Counted from the first letter of the stretch, positions 33,189-43,142 are shown. The stretch is 64,000 nt of DNA from CBDCKR01 sp964572045 (GCA_964572045.1 CAZNEI010000001.1:85401-149400), one strand, 5' to 3'. Program-made: numbers and translations. Notes: a model not told the origin generated them from the letters alone.

Positions 33189-35006
33189 GTGCAACCCACG
33201 GACGTTGCCAATCCCCAGTACTACCACAAGGTCGTCGACTGCCAGTGGGCCTGTCCCGCGCACACGAACGTCCCCGAGTACATTCGCCTCATCGCCCAGG
33301 GCCGCTTCACCGAGTCTTACATGCTCAACCGGGGCTCCAACGTGTTCCCCGGCATCCTGGGGCGGACCTGCGACCGTCCCTGTGAGCCCGCCTGCCGGCG
33401 GGTGAGGGTCGAGGACAAGCCGGTCGCCATCTGCCGCCTCAAGCGCGTCGCGTCGGACCTGAGGGGCGATGTGTCGGAGCTGCTCCCGAGGGCCCCCGCG
33501 CAGAAGAACGGCAAGCGTGTGGCACTCATCGGGGCAGGTCCCGCGTCGCTGACCGTGGCCAACGACCTCATGCAGCTCGGCTACGAATGCGTTCTCTATG
33601 AGAAGATGGATCGGCCGGGCGGCCTGATGCGCACCAATATCCCGGCGTTCCGGCTGCCTGCCGAAGTCCTTGACGAGGAGATTGACGCGATCCTTGCCAT
33701 GGGCGTGGAGGTCCACTATAGCCGGCCGGTGGAAAGCCTGAAGAGGTTCCTTGAGCAGGAGGACTTCGACGCGGTCTTCATCGGCACGGGGGCGCCCAAG
33801 GGCAAGGAGCTCCGGATTCCGGGTCGGGACGAAGCCGACGCCAACATCCACATCGGCATCGAATGGCTCGAGGCGGTTCACTTCGAGCATGTCGGCTCGA
33901 TCGGCGAGCGGGTGCTGGTGATCGGCGTCGGGAACACGGCGATGGACTGTTGCCGCACGGCCAAGCGTCTGGGGGGCAAGGACGTGAAGGTCATGGCGCG
34001 AAAGAGCCGTCCCTATTTCAAGGCGTCACCCTGGGAGCTTGAGGATGCCGAGGAGGAGGTGGTCACGATCGTCGAGAATCACTCGCCGGCCCGCTTCCTT
34101 CTCGAGAACGGGCGGCTGGTCGGAATGGAGTTCGACATCGTGGAATGGCATCCCGACGCGGACGGGCGCCCGGTCGCCACCAAGCTCGACACGACCGTGA
34201 TTCCCTGTGACGACGTCATTCTCGCCATCGGCCAGGACAACGCTTTCCCGTGGATTGAGCGGGACATCGGCATCGAGTTCGGGAAGTGGGACATGCCGGT
34301 GGTGGACCGTACCACCTTTCAGACGACCCGAGAGGGCGTTTTCGTTGGTGGGGACGCGGCGTGGGGTCCGGAGAACATCATCTGGGCCGTCGAGCACGGG
34401 CATCAGGCGGCGATTTCGATCCACAACTACTGCCAGGGCATCGAGCTCGCGGAGCGACCCCCCTACGGCATGAACCTCGTTTCACAGAAGATGGGGCTGC
34501 ATTCCTGGAGTTACGGGAGCGACTACAATCCCGCGTCCCGTTCGAAGATGAATCACGTCGAGTTGGTGGAGCGCTTCAAGGCTCTGGAAGTCGAGGTCGA
34601 GCTGGGCTTCGACGCGGAACAGACGGCCGTCGAGGTTGAGCGGTGCCTGAACTGTGACATCCAGACGCACTTCACGCCCGACCTCTGCATCGAGTGCGAC
34701 GCGTGTGTCGACGTGTGTCCCGTTGACTGCCTCACGATCACCCACAACGGTATGGAGCAGGATCTCAGGACGCGCCTTACGGCGCCTGCCGAGAATCTCG
34801 ATCAAGATCTCTACGTTTCGGAGGGGCTTCCCCAGACCGCCCGGGTCATGGTCAAGGACGAAGATCTCTGCGTGCATTGCGGACTCTGCGCCGAGCGCTG
34901 CCCGACGGCTGCGTGGGACATGCGGAAGTTCGACTTACTCATCCCCTACGCTGGACGGCCGGTTTGGACGGAAGCACTCGAGCCCGCGTCAACGATTTCG
35001 CGCTGA
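33189..35006 (+). CDS. GltD-like NAD(P)H:acceptor oxidoreductase with ferredoxin domain
   Basis: A 605-residue fusion. The N-terminus has the Cys motifs of glutamate-synthase small subunits (CQWACPAHTNVP and CDRPCEPACRR). An FAD-binding site follows (VALIGAGPASLTVA), then a nucleotide-binding site (VLVIGVGNTAMDCC) and FVGGDAAWGPENI. The C-terminal 130 residues carry a ferredoxin domain with CIECDACVDVCPVDC and CVHCGLCAERCP, plus an extra CLNC and a Cys just ahead. The protein probably moves electrons between NAD(P)H and ferredoxin-type carriers. It lies directly before korA/korB and overlaps korA, so it is likely the redox partner of that enzyme. The GTG at 33189 is chosen for GGAGAGG 8 nt upstream. 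Confidence 0.85.
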   Translation: MQPTDVANPQYYHKVVDCQWACPAHTNVPEYIRLIAQGRFTESYMLNRGSNVFPGILGRTCDRPCEPACRRVRVEDKPVAICRLKRVASDLRGDVSELLPRAPAQKNGKRVALIGAGPASLTVANDLMQLGYECVLYEKMDRPGGLMRTNIPAFRLPAEVLDEEIDAILAMGVEVHYSRPVESLKRFLEQEDFDAVFIGTGAPKGKELRIPGRDEADANIHIGIEWLEAVHFEHVGSIGERVLVIGVGNTAMDCCRTAKRLGGKDVKVMARKSRPYFKASPWELEDAEEEVVTIVENHSPARFLLENGRLVGMEFDIVEWHPDADGRPVATKLDTTVIPCDDVILAIGQDNAFPWIERDIGIEFGKWDMPVVDRTTFQTTREGVFVGGDAAWGPENIIWAVEHGHQAAISIHNYCQGIELAERPPYGMNLVSQKMGLHSWSYGSDYNPASRSKMNHVELVERFKALEVEVELGFDAEQTAVEVERCLNCDIQTHFTPDLCIECDACVDVCPVDCLTITHNGMEQDLRTRLTAPAENLDQDLYVSEGLPQTARVMVKDEDLCVHCGLCAERCPTAAWDMRKFDLLIPYAGRPVWTEALEPASTISR

Positions 35007-36787
35007 AGATCGCGACGGTCAACGGCACGGGCTCTGCCAGCGCCAACGCTTTGCTGATGCAGTCGGTGTTCCGCATGGGCGTGCCCGTTTCGGGGAAGAA
35101 TGTGTTCCCCTCGAACATCCAGGGACTTCCCACGTGGTACGAAATCCGCGTGAGCAAGGAGGGCTACGACGCGCGTGCGGCCGACTTCGATCTCATGGTC
35201 GCGATGAACCCGAAGACCTACGAGGAGGATGTCGCCGAAGTGCGGTCCGGCGGCTACGTGCTCTACGACTCGACGTGGCCGATGGACGCCAAACTGATGC
35301 GCGACGACGCAACGTTCCTCGGCGTTCCCCTGGCCAAGATGTGCGTCGAGAATTTTGGAGGCGCGAGGGAGCGCATCCTCATGAAGAACATCGCGTACGT
35401 CGGTGCGCTCGTGGCTCTGCTCAGCATCGATCCCGACGTGGTGCGGAAGCTCCTGAAGGAGAAGTTCAGGGCCAAGCCCAAGCTCATGGGTTCGAACGAA
35501 GTCGCGATCAGTCTCGGATACGACTACGCCAGGGAGCACCTGGAGTGCCCGCTTCCGGTCCGCGCGGAGGCGATGGACGGCACGGGGAACTCTGTGATGA
35601 TGACCGGCAACGCGGCGGCGGCGCTCGGCTGCCTGTACGCGGGTGCAACGGTGGGTGCCTGGTACCCGATTACGCCGGCCACGTCGCTGATGGACGCGTT
35701 CCGGGCGTTCTGCGGCCGCTTCCGCAAGGACCCCGAGACGGGCAGCAACCTCTACTGCATCGTCCAGGCCGAGGACGAACTGGCCGCGATCGGCATGGTC
35801 CTGGGGGCGTCGTGGATGGGCGCGAGGGCCTTCACACCCACGAGCGGCGCCGGCCTCTCCCTGATGAACGAGTTCATCGGTCTGGCCTACTACGCCGAGG
35901 TGCCCGCCGTGCTCTTCGACATCCAGCGTACGGGGCCGTCGACTGGAATGCCGACCCGCACGCAGCAAGGTGACTTCTTCGAGGTGGTCTACGCCTCCCA
36001 CGGCGACACCAAGCATGTGGCGCTCTTCCCCGCCGAGCCGAACGAATGCTTCCGCATGGCGGTCGAGTCGTTTGATCTCGCCGAACGCTTCCAAACGCCG
36101 GTATTCGTCGTCTCGGATCTCGACATAGGGATGAACGACTGGATGTGCGAACCGCTCGAGTGGGACGACAACTACGTGCCGGACCGGGGCAAGGTTCTCT
36201 CCGCTGAGGAGGTCGAAGGCCTCGACACCTTTTACCGGTACCTGGACGTGGACGGTGACGGGATCCCGTATCGCACGCTTCCGGGCGTGCATCCCGGAGG
36301 CGCCTATTTCACGAGAGGATCGGGGCATGACCGCTTCGGCCGCTACACCGAGGACGGCGAACTCTACAAGGAAGTGGTGGACCGCATCGCGAGGAAGATC
36401 GAGAGCGCCGGCAACCATGTGCCGGGGCCCGAGATCCGCACGACCGAGGACGCTCGGGTGGGGATCGTCACCATCGGGAGTTGCCGGGGTGCCGTGCTCG
36501 AGGCGATTGATCGCCTCGGAGCCGAGGGGATCGCGCTCGACTACATGCGCGTGCGCGCATTCCCGTTTCCGGACTCGGTCCAGGAGTTTCTCGAAGCCCA
36601 CGACATGAACGTCGTCGTCGAGCAGAACCGGGATGCCCAGCTCCTCCGCCTCCTCTTGCTCGAGACGGACGTCGGAAGGGACCGGCTGGCGTCGGTGCGC
36701 GATTACCGCGGCTTTCCGATGACGGCCGAGTTCGTGCTCGACGGGGTGCGCAAGCATACGGAACCCAGCCTTAGGGAAGCGAGGTAG
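34964..36787 (+). CDS. korA: 2-oxoacid:ferredoxin oxidoreductase, fused gamma-alpha subunit
   Basis: About 607 residues. The N-terminal part (to about residue 190) is the gamma domain, beginning VNGTGSASANALLMQSVFRM. The alpha domain then begins near GNAAAALGCLYAGATVGAW, with YPITPATSLMDAF. The enzyme decarboxylates a 2-oxoacid, probably 2-oxoglutarate, with CoA and reduces ferredoxin. The start is uncertain: TTG 34964 overlaps the previous gene by 43 nt, and a CTG at 35003 is another option; a longer frame from 34877 adds a stretch that only mirrors the ferredoxin gene. The beta subunit follows 10 nt later. Substrate choice (2-oxoglutarate over pyruvate) is inferred from the KorAB-like layout. 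Confidence 0.85.
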   Translation: MDGSTRARVNDFALKIATVNGTGSASANALLMQSVFRMGVPVSGKNVFPSNIQGLPTWYEIRVSKEGYDARAADFDLMVAMNPKTYEEDVAEVRSGGYVLYDSTWPMDAKLMRDDATFLGVPLAKMCVENFGGARERILMKNIAYVGALVALLSIDPDVVRKLLKEKFRAKPKLMGSNEVAISLGYDYAREHLECPLPVRAEAMDGTGNSVMMTGNAAAALGCLYAGATVGAWYPITPATSLMDAFRAFCGRFRKDPETGSNLYCIVQAEDELAAIGMVLGASWMGARAFTPTSGAGLSLMNEFIGLAYYAEVPAVLFDIQRTGPSTGMPTRTQQGDFFEVVYASHGDTKHVALFPAEPNECFRMAVESFDLAERFQTPVFVVSDLDIGMNDWMCEPLEWDDNYVPDRGKVLSAEEVEGLDTFYRYLDVDGDGIPYRTLPGVHPGGAYFTRGSGHDRFGRYTEDGELYKEVVDRIARKIESAGNHVPGPEIRTTEDARVGIVTIGSCRGAVLEAIDRLGAEGIALDYMRVRAFPFPDSVQEFLEAHDMNVVVEQNRDAQLLRLLLLETDVGRDRLASVRDYRGFPMTAEFVLDGVRKHTEPSLREAR

Positions 36788-36797
36788 GAACTTCGAC

Positions 36798-37853
36798 ATG
36801 CCACAGACTGCGAAGCCGAGGGTGAGCCATCCAGGCCTGAAGAAGAACCCGCTGGGGCTAACGCGGCGCGATTATGAAGGGACCATGTCGACGCTGTGCG
36901 CCGGCTGCGGCCACGATTCGATCACGGCGGCGCTCGTCCAGGCGTTTTTCGAAATTGACATGCTACCGCACCGGGTGGCCAAGCTGAGCGGCATCGGTTG
37001 TTCTTCCAAGACGCCCGCGTACTTCCTCAGCGGGTCGCACGGCTTCAACGCGGTGCACGGGCGGATGCCCTCCATCGCCACGGGGGCCAACGCCGCCAAC
37101 CGCGAGCTGGTCTACATCGGCATCTCGGGCGACGGGGATTCCCTCTCGATCGGCCTCGGCCAGCTGTGCCACGCCATCCGGCGGAACGTGGACATGCTGT
37201 ACGTGCTCGAGAACAACGGTGTGTACGGCTTGACGAAGGGACAGTTCTCGGCCTCGGCCGACATCGGCACCCTCTCGAAGCGGGGCGAGGAGAACCGGAT
37301 GTACCCGATCGATCCGATCCCGCTCGCCCTGAGCCTGGGTGCGACATTCGTGGCCCGGAGCTTCTCGGGAGACAAGGGTCAGCTGGTTCCGATCCTGAAA
37401 GCCGGCCTCAAGCACAAGGGCTTCGCTCTGGTCGACATCATCTCACCGTGCGTGACGTTCAACGATCACAAGGGGTCCACCAAGAGCTACGCGCACACCC
37501 GCGTTCATAACCACGAGGTCGTGGAGACCGACTTCGTCCAGTTGCGGGCGGAGATCACTGCCCAGCAGGAGGTGGGCTCCGTGACGGCCGTCACGATGCA
37601 TGACGGCAGCGTCGTGCGCTTCCGATCGGTGAGCGAGGGGTACGATCCCACGGACCGAACCGCCGCGTACCACTACCTGCGGGACCTGCAGAGTCGGGGT
37701 GAGATGGCCACTGGGCTCCTCTACATCGAGCCCTCGGCGAGGGACATGCACGCGTTCGAGGGCACGGTCGACGAAGCGCTCGCCGACGTGCCGTTCGACA
37801 GGTTGTGTCCGGGTAGAGAGGCACTGGCCGAGCTCCAGGCGGGGTGGCGCTAA
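36798..37853 (+). CDS. korB: 2-oxoacid:ferredoxin oxidoreductase beta subunit
   Basis: A 351-residue thiamine-diphosphate subunit. Iron-sulfur ligands are visible in CAGCGHDS and GIGCSSKTP. The TPP/Mg motif is GDGDSLSIGLGQLCHAIRRN, continuing to VLENNGVYGLTKGQ. These match KorB-type beta subunits of two-subunit 2-oxoacid:ferredoxin oxidoreductases. With the fused gamma-alpha protein it forms the core enzyme, used either in an oxidative TCA step that gives reduced ferredoxin or in reductive carboxylation. The convergent thiC gene ends 24 nt downstream, and thiC provides the thiamine pathway needed for this enzyme's cofactor. Confidence 0.92.
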   Translation: MPQTAKPRVSHPGLKKNPLGLTRRDYEGTMSTLCAGCGHDSITAALVQAFFEIDMLPHRVAKLSGIGCSSKTPAYFLSGSHGFNAVHGRMPSIATGANAANRELVYIGISGDGDSLSIGLGQLCHAIRRNVDMLYVLENNGVYGLTKGQFSASADIGTLSKRGEENRMYPIDPIPLALSLGATFVARSFSGDKGQLVPILKAGLKHKGFALVDIISPCVTFNDHKGSTKSYAHTRVHNHEVVETDFVQLRAEITAQQEVGSVTAVTMHDGSVVRFRSVSEGYDPTDRTAAYHYLRDLQSRGEMATGLLYIEPSARDMHAFEGTVDEALADVPFDRLCPGREALAELQAGWR

Positions 37854-37877
37854 GACCGCAGCCCAAGGTGCTGGGAA

Positions 37878-39638
37878 TCAATCCGCACCCACGTCGAGGT
37901 AGATCTCACCACCCCTCTCCCTGAACTCCTCGGCCTTCTCTTCGAGACCCAGCCGAACAAGCTCCTCCTTCTCGTCCGCAACTCCATGTTCGGCCGCGTA
38001 GTCTCGGATGTCCTGAGTGATCTTCATCGAGCAGAACTTGGGCCCGCACATCGAACAGAAGTGGGCCACCTTCGCAGCGTCGGCCGGGAGCGTTTCGTCG
38101 TGGAACGAGCGCGCAGTCACCGGGTCGAGAGACAGGTTGAACTGATCTTCCCAGCGGAACTCGAAGCGCGCCCTGCTGATGGCGTCGTCCCATGCGCGCG
38201 CGCGCGGATGCCCCTTGGCCACGTCGGCGGCGTGGGCGGCGATCCGGTAGGCGATGACTCCGGCCTTCACGTCGTCGCGGTCGGGCAGGCCGAGGTGCTC
38301 CTTCGGAGTCACGTAGCAGAGCATGGCCGTTCCGTACCACCCGATCTGAGCGGCTCCGATGGCGCTTGTGATGTGGTCGTAGCCAGGCGCGACATCGGTG
38401 GTGAGCGGCCCGAGGGTGTAGAAGGGCGCCTCGTCGCACCAGTCGAGCTGCTTCTCCATGTTCTCCCTGATCATGTGCATGGGGATATGCCCCGGGCCCT
38501 CGTTCATCACCTGGACGTCGTGCTCCCATGCGATCCGCGTGAGCTCCCCCTGTGTGTGGAGCTCGGCGAACTGCGCTTCGTCATTCGCGTCGGCCAGCGA
38601 GCCGGGCCGCAGGCCGTCGCCCAGCGAGAACGCCACGTCGTAGGCGGCCATGATCTCGCAGATGTCCCGGAATCGAGCGTAGAGGAAGCTCTCTCGGTGA
38701 TGGGCGAGGCACCACTTCGCCATGATCGAGCCACCGCGAGAGACGATGCCGGTCACCCGGTTGGCCGTCATCGGCACGTAGCGCAACAGGACTCCGGCGT
38801 GCACCGTGAAATAATCCACGCCCTGCTCGCACTGCTCGATCAACGTGTCCCGGTACACCTCCCAAGTCAGATCCTCCGGGACTCCGCCGGCCTTCTCCAG
38901 GGCCTGGTAGATGGGCACGGTGCCGATGGGCACCGGCGAGTTGCGGAGGATCCACTGACGGGTCTCGTGGATGTTGCGGCCCGTCGAAAGGTCCATGACC
39001 GTGTCGGCGCCCCACAAGGTAGCCCAGCGCAGCTTTTCCACCTCCTCCTGAATCGAGGATCCCACGGCCGAATTGCCGATGTTCGCGTTGATCTTCACCC
39101 GAAACGCGCGCCCGATGATCATCGGCTCCAACTCGAGGTGGTTGATGTTGGCTGGAATGATCGCGCGGCCCCGAGCCACCTCACTCCTTACGAATGCGGA
39201 GTCCATGCCCTCGCGGAGCGCCACGAACTCCATCTCGGGAGTGATCTCGCCCCGCCGGGCATAGTGCATCTGCGTGACAGGCCCCCCGGCGGATACGAGG
39301 GGGCGATTCCGGAGCGCTTCGGGCATCGGCGCGGCGGCAGCAGAATCGCCGGACGTCCGGGTGGACTTCCGGGACTCGACGTCTCCGCGCCCCCGAACCC
39401 ATCCCTGCCGGAGCTTTGGGAGTCCCCGGCGTGGGTCGATGCCGAGGGGCCCGCTGGTATCGTCGACTCGGAGCGGGGGCTCACCGCCCGAGAGCTCGAT
39501 CTCGCGCATCGGGACGCGAACCCCGTAGCGGCCGTCAACGAACACTTTGCGGGAGTTGGGAAACGCGTCCCCATAGTCCCCCTTCCACGAGCGCACGGGC
39601 GGCCGTTTGCTGTTGGTCTGGGCTCTCTTTTCCTGCAC
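37878..39638 (-). CDS. thiC: Phosphomethylpyrimidine synthase ThiC
   Basis: A 586-residue radical-SAM enzyme that rearranges 5-aminoimidazole ribotide into hydroxymethylpyrimidine phosphate for thiamine. The body is highly family-like (MNEGPGHIPMHMIRENM, GADTVMDLSTGRNIHETR). Near the C-terminus lies the cluster motif CSMCGPKFC that binds the [4Fe-4S] cluster. The start is GTG 39638 with AAGGAGAGG 5 nt upstream. A TPP riboswitch lies about 110 nt further upstream in the leader, so expression should fall when thiamine diphosphate is plentiful. Confidence 0.97.
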   Translation of the reverse strand: MQEKRAQTNSKRPPVRSWKGDYGDAFPNSRKVFVDGRYGVRVPMREIELSGGEPPLRVDDTSGPLGIDPRRGLPKLRQGWVRGRGDVESRKSTRTSGDSAAAAPMPEALRNRPLVSAGGPVTQMHYARRGEITPEMEFVALREGMDSAFVRSEVARGRAIIPANINHLELEPMIIGRAFRVKINANIGNSAVGSSIQEEVEKLRWATLWGADTVMDLSTGRNIHETRQWILRNSPVPIGTVPIYQALEKAGGVPEDLTWEVYRDTLIEQCEQGVDYFTVHAGVLLRYVPMTANRVTGIVSRGGSIMAKWCLAHHRESFLYARFRDICEIMAAYDVAFSLGDGLRPGSLADANDEAQFAELHTQGELTRIAWEHDVQVMNEGPGHIPMHMIRENMEKQLDWCDEAPFYTLGPLTTDVAPGYDHITSAIGAAQIGWYGTAMLCYVTPKEHLGLPDRDDVKAGVIAYRIAAHAADVAKGHPRARAWDDAISRARFEFRWEDQFNLSLDPVTARSFHDETLPADAAKVAHFCSMCGPKFCSMKITQDIRDYAAEHGVADEKEELVRLGLEEKAEEFRERGGEIYLDVGAD

Positions 39639-39745
39639 AGCAACCTCTCCTTTGGAGCGGGGGCTCAGCGCGGCAAGACACCGAGAGCCGCGCCGGACAC
39701 GGGCCGGGCGGCTCTTCTCGTCACTTCCGCTGGCTTCATGCCGCG

Positions 39746-39817
39746 CTCCCTACGCCGGTGTCAGCCGGATCAGGTTCCGAGGGACTCTCTCAACCCCATC
39801 GCGCATGGGGTACCCCT
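39746..39817 (-). promoter_or_regulatory. TPP riboswitch in the thiC leader
   Basis: On the minus strand this segment contains GGGGTTGAGAGAGTCCC, then GGAACCTGATCCGG and ACACCGGCGTAGGGAG. These correspond to the conserved thi-box elements (GAGA loop, AACCTGATCYGG, ACCRGCGTAGGGA). The paired arms ACCCC/GGGGT and CCGG/CCGG close the helices. It lies between thiC and its likely promoter. The remaining leader up to 39974 holds only the 5' region of the divergent BNR gene. Confidence 0.93.
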
Positions 39818-39974
39818 GGCGGTTCGTTGCGTAAGGTAACCGAAGTCGGCTTCGGCGAGCAATCGAGGCTCCTTCCCTCTTCCCCGGAGCTGAACGGATG
39901 GAGCGTTTGACCGCCCCTGGCTCATGTCGCAAGATGAGCGACTCCACGTCACTGAACTGCGAGGGAGTCGGAGC

Positions 39975-42900
39975 ATGTCGATAAGGACGCTTGGCAGGCT
40001 TGCAACGGGACTGGCCGCCGCAGCGCTGGCGGCGCCGAGCGCCCGAGTGGTCGCCGGCCAGGATATCGGCGATCCCAATCGCGTGTACGACCCTGCCCTC
40101 TTCGAAGGCCTCCACTACAGGATGGTCGGTCCGTCCCGAGGCGGGCGGGTGACGGCCGTGGCCGGGCACTCTTTGGAGGAGGGGACGTTCTACATGGGTG
40201 CCACGGGCGGGGGCGTTTGGAAGACTGTCGACTACGGCCAGAGCTGGTGGAACGTATCGGACGGCTACTTCCGCACGGCTTCCATCGGAGCCATTCGGGT
40301 CGCTCCCACCAACCCCCGGACGATCTACGTCGGCACCGGCTCCGACGCGATTCGGAGCAACGTCATCACGGGCAAGGGCGCGTATCGATCCGACGATGCC
40401 GGCGAGACCTGGAGAGACATCGGGCTCCACGACGCGGGTCAGATCGGTGCGGTCCTGGTCCATCCCCAGGATCAGGACCTCGTCTACATGGCGGCGTTGG
40501 GCCACCCGTTCGGGAAGAATTCCGACCGGGGAGTCTACCGGAGCCGGGACGGAGGCTCCAATTGGGAGAGAGTGCTCTTCACGTCGGACTCGGTCGGGGC
40601 GGTCGACCTCGAGCTCCACCCGACCGACCCTGCCACGATCTACGCGGCGATGTGGCGTGGTGAGCGGAAGCCGTGGACGATCATCAGCGGCATGGAGGTG
40701 TCGGCGAGGGAGAACGGGATCTGGCGATCTCGGGACGGGGGTGACACGTGGGCGTACATGGACCAGGGCCTACCCTCCGGGCTCATCGGCAAGATCGACC
40801 TTGCCGTTTCGGCGGATGATGCCGACCGCGTTTACGCGCTCGTGGAAACGAAGGAACCCGAGGAAGGGCTCTACCGCTCCGAGGACGCGGGGAGCACTTG
40901 GCGTCTGATCACCAGTCACAAGCCGCTCATGGACCGGCCCTTCTATTACACGAACGTCGACGCGGACCCCACCGACGCGGATCGGGTCTACGTGAATTCC
41001 ACCCAGTTCTGGGTGTCGACCGACGGTGGCGAGACCTTCGAGCGGCGATCGACGCCCCACGGCGACAACCACGACATGTGGATCAACCCCACTGATCCCG
41101 AAGTGATGATCCAGGCCAACGACGGTGGCGCGAACGTCTCGAGGGACGGGGGCCGCACTTGGTCGACTCAACTCAACCAGCCGACGGCGGAACTCTATCA
41201 GGTCGACGTCGACGATCGCTTCCCCTACTGGCTCTACGCTGGCCAGCAGGACAACAGCACGATCATGGTGCCGAGCCGCGTTCCCGAGGTGAGCGCGGTC
41301 TCTGGTCCGGAGAGCTACTGGATGGCGGTCGGGGGCTGTGAGACCGGACCGGTGGTGCCCAAGCCCGGAGATCCGGACATCGTGTACGCGAACTGCAAGG
41401 GGCGGTTCGGGAGATACCGCCACTCCACCGGCCAAGAAAAGCAGTACTACGTCGGGGCCGTGAACCTCTACAGCGTGAACCCCCGGGAGCTTCCCTATCG
41501 CTTCCAACGCGTCGTCCCCATAGAGGTGTCGCCCCATGATCCTGGCACGGTCTACCACGGATCACAGTTCGTGCACCGGACCCGTGACGAGGGGGTAACC
41601 TGGGAGCAGATCAGTCCCGACCTCACGGCCTTCCGGCCCGAGCGTCAGGTGATTTCGGGTACGCCGATCACGCGCGATATCACCGGAGAGGAACACTACA
41701 GCGCGCTCTACGTGATCGAGGAGTCCCCGGTCCAGCGGGGGGTGATCTGGACCGGCTCCAACGACGGGCCCGTTCACGTGAGCCGCGACGACGGAGCGAC
41801 GTGGACGGACGTCACGCCGCCGGACCTGCCGCCGGAAGGACGGATCCAGAATATCGATCCCTCGCCCCATCGCGGCGGAACGGCATACGTGGCGGCCTAC
41901 CGTTACCTCCTTGACGACTTCCGTCCCTACATCTACCGAACAGACGACTACGGAGAAAGCTGGACTCTGCTCACCGACGGCAGCAACGGGATTCCCGCCG
42001 ACTATCCGACGCGTGTTGTGCGGGAGGATCCGGACCGGCCAGGGCTCCTCTATGCCGGGACCGAATTCGGGATGTTCATATCGTTTGACGACGGCCGGCA
42101 CTGGCAGTCCTTGCAGCTCGACTTGCCCGTCACGCCCATCACGGACCTCAGGGTGCACCGGCAAGACCTCGTGGTCTCCACCATGGGCCGATCGTTCTGG
42201 GTGCTCGACGACTTGACGCCCCTACACGAGCTCGACGGGTCGGTGGCCTCGGCCGACGTTCACCTCTTCCAGCCGAGGGATGCCCACAGGGTACGAGGGG
42301 GCCCGGCCCGGGCCGGGCCGGCATCCGGCCATCCGGAGTACCCCGAACCAGGAGCGATCATCGACTACTACCTCGGAGAGGGCGTTCAGGGAGAAGTTAC
42401 GCTGGAGGTCTTGGACTTCGAGGGGAACCTCGTGAGGGGCTTCACAAGCTCGGCGGGCGGCTACCGGTACGAGGACTTCCAGGAGATGAGGGCTCCCGGA
42501 AGAGAGCGAACCGGACACCCCCGCCTTGCTGCGGCGAGGGGTATGCACCGGATCGTATGGGACCTCAGGTATGCCGGAGGCTTGGCAGGCAGGGGACCCA
42601 TGGCGGTACCCGGAGAGTTCCAAGTGCGGCTGACGGCCGGGGGCGAGAGCCGGGTTCGCTCCTTCGAGGTCTTGATCGATCCGCGCGTCTCGGCCGACAA
42701 CGTCACATTGGCCGATCTTCAGGCGCAGTTCGCAATCAACATCCGCATCCGCGACGCCATCATCCGGGGACGGGTGGCGATCCGGGACCTGACGGAGGCA
42801 AGAGAGGAATTGGAGGCCGGGTTCGCCAATTCAGCTCGGGAGGCGGCCGGGCGTGCGACGGCCGCCCTCCAAGAGCTCATCGAAGTCGAGGAAGCCCTGG

Positions 42901-43088
42901 TGACCAAGACCGAGGGAAGCTACCCGACGCCGATGCTCGTCGACCAACTGGAATACCTCTACGGCATGACGTCCCGAGCCGACCAGAGGCCCGGGAACGA
43001 CGCTTACGAACGGCTGCTCGTGCTCGAGCAGGAGCTTGAGCGGCACATCGCGACGCTCCAGCGCATCCGCAGGAGCGTCGCGGAGTAG
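39975..43088 (+). CDS. Exported BNR/sortilin-like beta-propeller protein
   Basis: A 1037-residue protein with a signal peptide ending ARVVAGQ. The first 750 residues contain many propeller blades with Asp-box-like motifs such as YRSDDAGETW, YRSRDGGSNW, WRSRDGGDTW, YRSEDAGSTW and HVSRDDGATW. This resembles VPS10/sortilin-type and glycosyl-hydrolase-like BNR proteins often found in Gemmatimonadota and Bacteroidota. The last 300 residues form another domain ending in a helical region with DLTEAREELEAGFANS. I see no sialidase active-site pattern, so protein or glycan binding is more likely than catalysis. The ATG at 39975 has GGAGTCGGAG upstream and begins the signal peptide. Confidence 0.82.
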   Translation: MSIRTLGRLATGLAAAALAAPSARVVAGQDIGDPNRVYDPALFEGLHYRMVGPSRGGRVTAVAGHSLEEGTFYMGATGGGVWKTVDYGQSWWNVSDGYFRTASIGAIRVAPTNPRTIYVGTGSDAIRSNVITGKGAYRSDDAGETWRDIGLHDAGQIGAVLVHPQDQDLVYMAALGHPFGKNSDRGVYRSRDGGSNWERVLFTSDSVGAVDLELHPTDPATIYAAMWRGERKPWTIISGMEVSARENGIWRSRDGGDTWAYMDQGLPSGLIGKIDLAVSADDADRVYALVETKEPEEGLYRSEDAGSTWRLITSHKPLMDRPFYYTNVDADPTDADRVYVNSTQFWVSTDGGETFERRSTPHGDNHDMWINPTDPEVMIQANDGGANVSRDGGRTWSTQLNQPTAELYQVDVDDRFPYWLYAGQQDNSTIMVPSRVPEVSAVSGPESYWMAVGGCETGPVVPKPGDPDIVYANCKGRFGRYRHSTGQEKQYYVGAVNLYSVNPRELPYRFQRVVPIEVSPHDPGTVYHGSQFVHRTRDEGVTWEQISPDLTAFRPERQVISGTPITRDITGEEHYSALYVIEESPVQRGVIWTGSNDGPVHVSRDDGATWTDVTPPDLPPEGRIQNIDPSPHRGGTAYVAAYRYLLDDFRPYIYRTDDYGESWTLLTDGSNGIPADYPTRVVREDPDRPGLLYAGTEFGMFISFDDGRHWQSLQLDLPVTPITDLRVHRQDLVVSTMGRSFWVLDDLTPLHELDGSVASADVHLFQPRDAHRVRGGPARAGPASGHPEYPEPGAIIDYYLGEGVQGEVTLEVLDFEGNLVRGFTSSAGGYRYEDFQEMRAPGRERTGHPRLAAARGMHRIVWDLRYAGGLAGRGPMAVPGEFQVRLTAGGESRVRSFEVLIDPRVSADNVTLADLQAQFAINIRIRDAIIRGRVAIRDLTEAREELEAGFANSAREAAGRATAALQELIEVEEALVTKTEGSYPTPMLVDQLEYLYGMTSRADQRPGNDAYERLLVLEQELERHIATLQRIRRSVAE

Positions 43089-43142
43089 AGACCGCCCGCC
43101 CCGGAGCCGAAGAATCGTCGCAGGGCGATTGCGGCATGCGGC

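Noticed and set aside
32727..33890. Open frame of 387 codons on the minus strand
   Set aside because: It is a shadow of the GltD-like gene, extended into the intergenic region.
34946..36799. Long open frame (617 codons) on the minus strand
   Set aside because: It is antisense to korA, has a His/Arg/Val-rich composition typical of GC-rich shadow frames, and resembles no protein.
37986..39839. Long open frame (617 codons) on the plus strand
   Set aside because: It is antisense to thiC, whose protein sequence is unmistakable, and runs through the TPP riboswitch.
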